Source: Sequoia sempervirens
Lineage: Eukaryota; Streptophyta; Pinopsida; Cupressales; Cupressaceae
NCBI GenBank assembly: GCA_007258455.2
Contig: VDFB02321270.1
Coordinates: forward strand, 1-64,000
DNA: 64,000 bases
Direction of reading: 5' to 3'
Position numbers and translations under genes: made by a program. The stretch's first letter is position 1, and every line of letters begins with the position of its first letter. This document shows, in pieces, positions 56,561-64,000 of the stretch. Under the pieces are notes generated by a model. It had not been told where the DNA came from. It was given only the letters and a program-made list of their open reading frames with translations, and made no database searches.

Positions 56561-57579
56561 GTACAAAAAGATTGCTAACATTTCTGAGGAGAAGCAAGGG
56601 AAACCTAAATTTTGTACCCTAGAGGATGAAGAAGGCCAAGTGTTCTACATTGCTCAGCATGAACCATGGTAAAAAAGGTAAAGTGTTCCTCAAGATCCTT
56701 TGTCTTATAATTTATGTTCTTTCATGGGATCAATTCAAATTTCCCTAACTAGAATAGTCAACCTTGGAATAACATGCCAAGTAAAACATGGCCAGCCTAA
56801 TCATCTAGCTGGACTCCACAACAAGGGATGTGGCAAAAACAACCATATCAAGCCCCAATTACAATCCACAATGGTAGTCCTCTCATAAACCAATGTCCAC
56901 CACAATGGCATGGAAACCAACAATGGTAGAACCAAAATGTCAACAACCTGCAACCACAACAATCTTTGAAACAACAACTAGTCATAATGCAAAACCCAAC
57001 CATACTTGCCCCAACACAACCAAGAGCACCACAATTTCCTGCTCAACCTATACAAAAACCTAAAAATAAGCCTTTTCAACAAACTTATACTAACAAACCT
57101 ATCTAATACCCAACCTATGGGGTTGAGACCTTTGTAATTTCCACCTACGTTCAAGAAGAATGCTTGCTAGACCAACATCTCCTCATATTACATAACTTAT
57201 TGATGAGGAACCAATAATAGAAACTACCAGCAATTCAATAAAATAACCTAAACAAAATAAGTCACACCTAAACATCTAGACATAACAAATAAGGAATCAC
57301 CATTTCTAGAGAGACTAACAACTCAAAATTTTTATTTTGAACTTGAATTTAATTTTTTGAGTCAACTTAAGAATGTTTGTGTTAAAATACACTTGATCTA
57401 TGCCATTAAAGAAGTGCCTATCTACACAAAAAATGTGAGGGAATTATGCCTCAAAAAACCAAGAAGGAAAAGAAAGGACCCCTAGGATATCCATGTTTTA
57501 GGACAACTGGCTGACAATATGTTAGGCAATATAGTTATCTCAAAGTATGCAGAGCCTGGGAGTCCTATTGTAGATGTAT

Positions 57580-57960
57580 AGATTAATGACACAGTCATCT
57601 CAAGAATACTTTGATTGACTTAGGAGCAACAATCAAAGTAATGACAAGAGAAATAATGCAAAAATTTCAACTGATGGATCTTAGACCAAAACCCACAGTC
57701 CTACAATTAGCAGATAGGTCAACAATCAAACCATAGAGTATTATTGAGGATTTGGTCATCACACTAGATTCATTGGAATATCCAATAGACTTTATAGTTT
57801 TGCAGCCTAAAGCTAACCTTGAAGGATATCCCTTAACCTTAGGTAGACCATGGTTAGCCACATAAAACATATTTATTGAATGTAGATCTAGTACAACATG
57901 ATCATTTCTAATGGAAATGTGACAAAAAAAATGGTCCTTTACTTGCCTGCACAACCATAT
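57580..57960 (+). pseudogene. Athila-like aspartic protease remnant
   Basis: TLIDLGATIKVMTREIMQKF holds the DLGA active-site variant typical of Athila-type proteases (Asp codon at about 57,616). TVLQLADRSTIKP and a YPLTLGRPWLAT phrase near 57,850 mark the middle and end of the domain. Several codons are stops. Confidence 0.9.
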
Positions 57961-58240
57961 GTAGAATTGGAACAAACTTTCTAGCCAACCTTGGAAGAAG
58001 ATGACGAATACTCCCTGCAAACACTTAAGACTATAGAACGAGGTCCAATGGTCAAAATTCAAGATGAAGATAAAATTCTCACCCATATCATACAAAACTC
58101 TTATGGTAGGGGCCGACAACAACACTATTGTTTAGCATGTTTGTGTTGCCCCTTGCATAATATTATACCTACAAATGCTATTGATGATCAACCTTTCTTG
58201 TCAATTTTTTTTTTTGAGTAGTTATTTATTCAAAATTATT

Positions 58241-58920
58241 TTTCAAATAGTAGGGATGTAGTCCCATGGAGGGGCTTCAAGAGCTATTTTTATGAAGTAG
58301 GGGGTCTCATGAGACAATTTTTTTTATTATAAGATAATTAGAATCTTTCCTCGATAAATAAGAGTCCTTACTTTCTAGCTTTCAAATTTAAGGGGGTACA
58401 TTTGGAATGGGGTTATAAATTTCCCCCACTAGCTTTGAAGATTTTGTTGCTAGATTTAGATATTTGCATATAAATTTAGAGATAAATTTTGAAAGGAAAA
58501 TTCTTGTTCAATCACACCTATTAAAATTTTTTATGAACCCTTTAATAAAATAATTTTATAAAATACTTCATTTAAAAAAAATTATACATAAATTAGAAAT
58601 ATATCAAAATGATTTTATAAAAAATATTAAAATTTTATCTTAAATATTCTTTTCATATAATAATTTAAATCATGATAACTTCAATATGGAAAGATTTTGA
58701 TGAGACCTTTTACAAGGTACTCTCATACTATGATTCCCTTCGCCCAGTTATTCTCCTTGGTAGTCATAAAAGATAGATGACTTTATTTAAACTTGGATGT
58801 GATCATCCAAGTTCCATCCAAATTTTAATGCATAAACTTGGATGTGATGTCCCTATGCATCCAAGTTTTAATATAAAACTTCCCATATTCAAGTTAACGT
58901 TTCATATTCGTGTACTGTGT
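58241..58920. other. Stretch between Athila relic and hAT element
   Basis: No gene seen. The phrase 'aaacttggatgtgat' followed by a 'tccaagtt' word occurs twice (about 58,788 and 58,848), a short local duplication. Confidence 0.4.
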
Positions 58921-58957
58921 CATAGCATTCACCAAATTTTTGCCATGAAATTCGGAA
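58921..58957 (+). repeat. Left terminal inverted repeat of hAT (approximate)
   Basis: CATAGCATTCACCAAATTTT followed by TGCCATGAAATTCGGAATT; the second half matches the right end when inverted. Further GAAATTCG words continue to about 59,020. Confidence 0.5.
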
Positions 58958-59413
58958 TTCGTCGAATTTATAAAAAACTAATGAAATTCGTTAAAATTCG
59001 TTGAAATTTGTACGGCGTTGAATTTATTAAAAAAATAGTCTTAAAAAGCATTTTCGTTTAGGGTTTCGATTGGATATTTTAATAAATACGTAGCCGCAAC
59101 TAGCAAATATCGCGTCTGTCATTTCCGGCGAAGTTTTTCAGTCATTTAAGAATGCATTCTGGAACAAGAAGCATTCAGAAGGTTTTCGCATAAGTTTAGA
59201 AGGTCTACAAGGTCGACTAAAAGGCACGCATTTTGCAAATCGTGTTCCTTTGAAGCTCGCGTTTCCTCTATATTCTGCAAATCACGTCAGAGTTTGAAGC
59301 CGCCGCCTCCAGTTTGCAAGTCGCATTCCAAACCTTCTGAAGTCTTCACTCTTCTGCAAAAGCTTGAAGTCTTCACTCTTCTGCAACTTGCAAGTCGCCT
59401 CTACATCTCAAAG

Positions 59414-60121
59414 GTAGGCGATTTAATTTTTTTTGTTTCAGAACTGCATGATTTATTTTTTCACGAAAAATTTAGGGTTTCATAGATTTTCATAATTTCA
59501 TTTAATATTGTATTATTTATTTATGTTTTCTTTCTTAATTTTTATTTTATTAATATTAGATTTAATATTAGGTTTGATTATTTATTAATATTAATTATTA
59601 GATATAATATTTATATAGTTTTTATTATTTTATTAATATTAGATTTAATACTGTGTTATTATTCAGGTAGATTTAAATTAAATTTTTTAATATTGTATTA
59701 TTTTATATATATTAAGTCTTTAATATTTAATAAAATGTGGAATATTAAATATTTTATTATTTTATTTGTATTAAATTTATATTTAATATATGGAAATTTA
59801 ATATTATCTCAATTTTAGTATTCAGTTTTTAAAAATTACAATAAAAAGTTAATATATATTTATTTTATGTTGTTAGTTTTAATAATTAAAATTAAAATAA
59901 AAAATTACTATATTCTTTACAAAATTACAAGTGTACATGACAAGTTTTTCTCAGTTATTTGTCTACTCACCTACATGCTGCAGCTGTATGCAGTCATAGA
60001 ATTTTACGTATGCAATCATAGTTGAATGATGAATATTGTCTGGCATTTGCATTTATTCGATTACATCATTTTCATTTGTATTATAAAACTAAAATTCATA
60101 TTTTGTCTTTTAAACATACAG
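59414..60121 (+). other. Probable 5'-leader intron of the hAT transposase gene
   Basis: A good donor (AAAG|GTAGGC) at 59,414 and an acceptor (TTTTAAACATACAG) ending at 60,121, 11 bases before the transposase ATG, enclose very AT-rich sequence. The preceding segment (59,090-59,413) is GC-richer and includes a tandem GAAGTCTTCACTCTTCTGCAA repeat near 59,338 and 59,365. It looks like the non-coding first exon. Confidence 0.6.
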
Positions 60122-60132
60122 ATTGTTACTTT

Positions 60133-62130
60133 ATGGCTCCCAAGAAATCAACTGCCGAGGCATGGAAATATGTCACTCACAATGGTACAAATCTCACATG
60201 CAACAAGTGTCATAAACCTTTTACTGGAGGTTTGACAAGGGCAATGGACCATTTACTTGGTATTTCAGGGGGTGCAGGAGGAGGTGTTCAAGCATGTACA
60301 AAAGTTACCCCAGAAATGAGAGCTGCTTTAGAGAAAGAACAGTCCTCTTCAATTGTAGAAAAGATAAAGAATGCACAAAAAAAGCAGAGAATTGAAGAGA
60401 ATATGTCTCAATCTAAACACACATCATCTATCATGTCTTCCTCTTCCACCTTACCTAGGCATGTGGGTAAATCAAAAGAGAGTGGAACATTGAACAGCTT
60501 TTGGAAACCAATAGAGAAACAACAAGTGGATGATGCATTAGCTTATTTGTTTTACTCAAGTGCAATTCCATTCAATGTTGCAAGGAATTCGCATTTTCGT
60601 AATGCAATTCAGAAAGTTGCAGAGTTTGGTAAAGGGTACACACCCCCATCTTCAGAGACTTTCAGGACAACTCTTTTGCAGAGGTCAAAAGATAGAGTGA
60701 CTGAGAAATTAGTTGATGTCAAAGCCTCTTGGAATGAAACAGGTTGCACTATATTGAGTGATGGATGGTCAGATATATGTCAAAGGCCATTGATTAATGT
60801 TTTGGTGTCTTCTCCTGATGGTATTGTGTTCTTGAAAGTGATTGACACCATGAACCACAAGAAAACTTCTAACTATATTTTCCAAATATTAGAGGAAGCC
60901 ATTCTTGAAGTAGGGGTAGAAAATGTGGTTCAAGTGGTAACTGATAGTGCAGCAAATTGTGTGGGAGTTGGGAAACTGATTACAGAGAAGTACCCAAAAA
61001 TATATTAGAGCCCATGTGCAGCCCATTGTCTCGATTTGTTGCTTCATGATTTGGCTAAATTCCCATGGGTACATGAAGCTATTCATAGAGGAAGAGCAAT
61101 TGCAAATTTCATATGGAATCATCGTCTCACATTGAGTCTTTATAGGCAACATGCATCCAAGGAGTTGTTGAGGCCTTGTGAAACAAGATTTGCATCATTT
61201 TATATCACTTTGAAAAGAGTGGTTGAAGAAAAAGTAGCTTTGAGGGCTGTTATTTGTTCCAATCAGTGGGAAAATTCTGTGCTTTCAAAAGGTCCTAAGG
61301 GGAAGAACATAGAGCAAATTATTCTAAATAGCAATTTTTGGGAAAGTGCAGCAAAAGTTTTGATTATATGTGAACCAATTGTTGACGTGCTTCGTATGGT
61401 TGATGGTGACACTCCTTGCCTTGGCATGCTTTATGAAAGCATGGACCGTTGTAAGGAATCTATTCAAAAAGCACTAAACAATGTAGAAGCAGAATACATG
61501 GAGATATGGGAGACAATTGATTGTAGATGGAAAATGATGCACACACCTTTACATGCAGCAGCTTGTTTTTTAGAGCCTAAGTTGTTTTCTATTAATAGAA
61601 AAGGTGATTCTGAAATTATGGGAGGGCTTTTTGAAGCCATTCAAAAGCATGCATCAAATGCAACAATTTCAGCACTAATCAGAGATCAATGTTGGGAATA
61701 CAAGAAAGGAGAAGGGATGTTTGGAATGGCAGCAGCCAAATATGACTTGGCACGTATACCTGGATATAGATGGTGGTTGGACTATGGAGGACAAACTCCT
61801 GAGCTACAAGAGTTTGTTGTTCGCATTTTGAGTCAGGGAGCAAGTTCATCGGCTTGTGAGAGGAACTGGAGTTGCTTTGACCACATCCATTCCAAAAAAA
61901 GGAATAAATTGTTGTCTGGAAAGTTGGGAGATCTTGTCTATGTTCGCAGCAATTTAAAATTATTCATGAACAAATCAGCAAAGAACTCTTCCTCACAAGA
62001 AATTTTTGAAGACATAGCAATGCCAGTTGCAGATGAGCCTGACTTTCTAGATGATGAATTGAGTAGTGATACAGATGATGATGATTTAGCATCTCAGCCA
62101 AGTGCTCTTGATGACTTGGAGCTTTTTTGA
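60133..62130 (+). pseudogene. hAT transposase with one in-frame amber stop
   Basis: One uninterrupted frame of 666 codons runs from the ATG at 60,133 (MAPKKSTAEAWKYV) to TGA at 62,128. The only fault is a TAG at 61,006-61,008. Domains in order: a BED-type zinc finger at residues ~10-55 (CNKC...DH...AC); a DUF659 block at ~150-290 ending with ILSDGWSD and VVTDSAANC, which hold the first two catalytic Asp; and a C-terminal hAT dimerisation block at ~550-620 (ILSQGASSSACERNWS with the catalytic Glu, then NKLLSGKLGDLVYVRSNL). An acidic tail follows. The stop sits in KIY*SPCAAHCLDL where hAT proteins usually have Trp, so TGG-to-TAG is the likely change. The protein cuts and pastes the element. An upstream ATG at 60,022 in the same frame is inside the probable intron, so I prefer 60,133. 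Confidence 0.93.
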
Positions 62131-62391
62131 AGTTCTAAAGTCTTGGTTGTTATTGTACCTTTTTGACAAAAGAACATATTCGCAAACGTGATTTCACATG
62201 TTTCTTATGGTTTATATTTTATAAATGTGTCATCTTTTTGTAATGATTTCAAATATATTTATCAATGTTAAACTATTTAAACAATTTTATGGATATATAT
62301 TACTTATATTTATTAAAAAAAAAAAAAAAATTACATAAGGCGAATTTGATCCGAATTTTATACTTTTCGAATTTTTTCCTTGCCGAATTTC

Positions 62392-62424
62392 ATCCGAATT
62401 TCATTGTTGCCGAATTCGAATCTT
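62392..62424 (-). repeat. Right terminal inverted repeat of hAT (approximate)
   Basis: The reverse complement reads GATTCGAATTCGGCAACAAT followed by GAAATTCGG. Seven CGAATT words lie between 62,340 and 62,420. Confidence 0.5.
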
Positions 62425-62448
62425 GTGACTTGGTTCGTGTAAGCGCCC

Positions 62449-62835
62449 ATGGCATTGTGTCTGAGAGAATACGGTATATTGTGCCTGGGAATTCAAACAA
62501 CGCTGATCGTACCCATGCTGCATGGAGAGTTGAAGAATGACAACGCCCTCATCTGCCACAATTGGAGGCTACTTTTCATCATTTTGGCCATTGGTGGTGC
62601 TGGAACGCTCGTATTGCTTGCAGAAGAAGGCTATACACACTTCAGGGAGGTCACGCGCCAACTGCCACTTCCACAGCCTCAGTCGTTTCGTCACCATGTC
62701 GTGTTATATGTTTTGTATTTGAGGGAGCATTGGAAAGACATCATCCTCATCGTTCTCTACATCGTCTTCTCCGCACTAATTTTATTTATGAGCTATGCCT
62801 TTCGCGGACTGTGTAAGCCACAGCGAAATATATAA
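62449..62835 (+). CDS. Small membrane protein, unknown family (128 aa)
   Basis: An open frame of 128 codons starts with MALCLREYGILCLGIQ in a favourable start context (CGCCCATGG) and is GC-richer than its surroundings. Hydrophobic segments lie at residues ~9-24, ~40-59 (RLLFIILAIGGAGTLVLLA) and ~94-115 (IILIVLYIVFSALILFMSYAF), so it is probably a two- or three-pass membrane protein. A HGELKNDNALICHNW loop and a C-terminal AFRGLCKPQRN are shared with the broken copy at 42,884-43,285, and conservation between paralogues supports real coding. I know no function for it. The hAT element ends about 25 bases upstream, so its promoter lies inside or beyond the transposon, and this copy may have been silenced or re-wired. 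Confidence 0.75.
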   Translation: MALCLREYGILCLGIQTTLIVPMLHGELKNDNALICHNWRLLFIILAIGGAGTLVLLAEEGYTHFREVTRQLPLPQPQSFRHHVVLYVLYLREHWKDIILIVLYIVFSALILFMSYAFRGLCKPQRNI

Positions 62836-62870
62836 GTTCTTCCTATTGAGAAGTTTGATGTATATTAGTT

Positions 62871-63017
62871 ATGAGCTATCGTGATGCAGACGAGGAAAGG
62901 CGGGCTATTGTTGATGCAATGGTTTGGATATGGGAGGAGCCAACAATTCCATCATCTCCAGTCTTTAATATAATGTTCATGTTTGTAGAATCGTATATAG
63001 TACAATATCTGTACTAG
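62871..63017 (+). CDS. Possible small ORF downstream of membrane gene
   Basis: A 48-codon frame (MSYRDADEERRAIVDAMVWI, then WEEPTIPSSP) starts 35 bases after the stop of the 62.45-kb gene. Its charged N-terminus is unlike AT-driven noise. It could be a small ORF in the 3' UTR, an exon of the same gene, or chance. No homologue was recognised beside the 43-kb paralogue. Confidence 0.25.
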   Translation: MSYRDADEERRAIVDAMVWIWEEPTIPSSPVFNIMFMFVESYIVQYLY

Positions 63018-63610
63018 CCCATATTTGTAGAGTTCCATTTTTATCGTATGGTATTAAATATTATTCCACTAACTATTTGTACTTTATTATTGCAATTAGC
63101 ATTTGGCATTGTAAATCGTGCAGATGTTAAAAATCAAACATTCAGTTAATGTTTTGATTTTTCTTTTCTTAAATAAAAATTAACTATTGTCCGTGTGGGA
63201 GGTTAAGTTTGATGGTCATCTTGTACGTTAAACAATTTATTTGTGATGGGAATCTATTCAAAATTGCCATTACAAAACATATTTTATTTACAAAAATAAT
63301 CACTTAAATTAGAGATACATAGCTATTATTTCATAGAAGGATCTATCCAAAATCTTCCTAAATTTTTATTGTAATTTGCGACTGACCTAAATATCGCTAT
63401 ACGGTCATCAATTAGGCCGGCATAAAGCTTTTTTTGTGAGTGCTGTGGACTAAAAAAATTCTCAGAATTTGGAATATCCGACTTTACCTTTTCTATATTT
63501 TAATCGAGTAATATTATAACTGCCACGTTTTCTCTCCGTAAACGTCACGTCCATATTACGTACTAAAAATCGTGCCTCTGTTACTTATGGGGAAAATTTG
63601 CTGCGAAAGT
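63018..63610. other. AT-rich stretch, no gene seen
   Basis: Between the small ORF and the GC-richer end of the window there is no coding signal. The last 80 bases become GC-richer and may be promoter for the possible gene below. Confidence 0.4.
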
Positions 63611-63624
63611 CTTCCTCGCCACTT

Positions 63625-63632
63625 AACCCTAA
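63625..63632 (+). promoter_or_regulatory. Telo-box (AACCCTAA)
   Basis: AACCCTAA, the plant telo-box frequent in 5' regions of genes active in growing cells, lies 66 bases upstream of the first ATG candidate. It is followed by a pyrimidine-rich leader (ttctcttcaccactctgag and tctctcccct). A chance match of 8 bases is possible. Confidence 0.45.
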
Positions 63633-63697
63633 TTCACCGGTTTGACAGTTCTCTTCACCACTCTGAGTTCTCTCCCCTACCCCGCGTTTACTGATTG

Positions 63698-63912
63698 ATG
63701 GGAGATCTGCAATGGAAAGGGCCGGGAATCCCGTGCATCATCACCCACACGTTTTTCTCTCTGCCCAGACCAAAATATTTCCTTCAGAAGGCTTTTTATC
63801 GAAAGCAGCATTTCCTTCAGAAGGCACGTCCATGTTTCCAAAGCTCAAATTTATGAGATTACCATGGTGTTGTTGCACTGCGAGGGACCCTTCATTTGGG
63901 TACTTTTCATAA
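63698..63912 (+). CDS. Possible first exon of a gene leaving the window
   Basis: Two overlapping starts are possible: ATG at 63,698 (53 codons, MGDLQWKGPGIPC) and ATG at 63,712 in another frame (66 codons, MERAGNPVHHHPHVFLSAQ, ending with SFGYFS). The second contains a tandem FPSEG repeat from a duplicated ATTTCCTTCAGAAGGC. The GC content, telo-box and pyrimidine-rich leader suggest a real transcript start, but I match neither protein to a family and cannot choose the frame. The last 88 bases of the window may hold more exon or an intron. Confidence 0.3.
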
Positions 63913-64000
63913 ACCCGTCCGGCAGTATGTCTTGCACGTCAGGGGCAACTCAGATTTTAACCCCGTTAGAATGATGGTTGCTTGAGACTGGTTCTCGCCC

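Larger units (their letters stand above)
54640..58240 (+). mobile_element. Athila-like Ty3/Gypsy relic truncated after protease
   Basis: A presumptive 5' LTR tail, a decayed tRNA-Asp primer site, gag and an Athila-type protease follow in order on the plus strand. No RT, RNase H or integrase follows, and I find no second LTR downstream. The left limit is uncertain. Multiple stops and frameshifts show it is dead. Confidence 0.8.
58921..62424 (+). mobile_element. hAT-superfamily DNA transposon, nearly intact
   Basis: A single transposase gene with a spliced 5' leader lies between two ends that share an inverted motif. The left end near 58,921 (CATTCACC...ATGAAATTCGGA) resembles the reverse complement of the right end near 62,392-62,424 (GATTCGAATTCGGC...ATGAAATTCGGA). 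Both ends are rich in AAATTCG words, as expected of hAT subterminal repeats. I could not identify the 8-bp target duplication, so the exact limits are approximate. The element ends only about 25 bases upstream of the membrane-protein ATG at 62,449. Confidence 0.8.

Overview
This window looks like nuclear DNA from a large, repeat-rich plant genome, most likely a gymnosperm, though I cannot fix the species. The sequence is very AT-rich. It carries long ATATGTAT-type microsatellites and several plant LTR retrotransposons primed by initiator-tRNA-Met (TGGTATCAGAGC) or a decayed tRNA-Asp site. It also holds a plant-type hAT transposon, LINE and SINE remnants, and fragments of plant genes (small heat-shock protein, callose synthase). 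There is no operon structure and no plastid block. The gymnosperm guess rests on the low gene density and the very long old elements, and is inference only.

Layout. 1-5.3 kb: non-coding, with two diverged tandem duplications, a cluster of GGTTC/GAACC imperfect palindromes and a microsatellite. 5.28-9.63 kb: a minus-strand, non-autonomous LTR element with 1.36-kb LTRs and a decayed non-gag-like ORF. 9.6-15.4 kb: anonymous AT-rich DNA with a minus-strand LINE RNase H relic at 13.3-13.7 kb. 15.38-32.55 kb: an old gag-remnant-only LTR element (1.6-kb LTRs, internal tandem array) whose 3' LTR is split by a younger 10.5-kb element (21.1-31.7 kb). The younger element has giant 4.4-kb LTRs flanking only a gag gene with five in-frame stops. 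32.7-39.4 kb: a small heat-shock protein (HSP20) coding region cut in two by a decayed Ty3/Gypsy element with a recognisable gag-PR-RT-RH-INT order. 39.4-53 kb: mostly anonymous DNA with tRNA-like/SINE sequences, a broken copy of a small membrane-protein gene (42.9-43.3 kb, minus), a degenerate ORF at 47 kb and a callose synthase fragment at 51.9 kb. 54.6-58.2 kb: an Athila-like Ty3/Gypsy relic stopping after the protease. 58.9-62.4 kb: a nearly intact hAT transposon whose transposase is interrupted by one amber codon. 62.45-62.84 kb: the intact plus-strand paralogue of the 43-kb membrane-protein gene. 63.6-64.0 kb: a GC-richer stretch with a telo-box that may be the 5' end of a gene running off the window.

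The most credible intact host gene is the 128-residue membrane protein at 62.45 kb; its family is unknown to me. The nesting order is readable: outer 15.4-32.5 kb element first, then the 4.4-kb-LTR element inside its 3' LTR. The Ty3/Gypsy insertion into HSP20 is a separate event. Many inactivating changes (five gag stops, tRNA-Asp primer site, GGCGCC palindromes in one LTR, the hAT amber) fit C-to-T/G-to-A transitions, as expected for methylated plant transposons.
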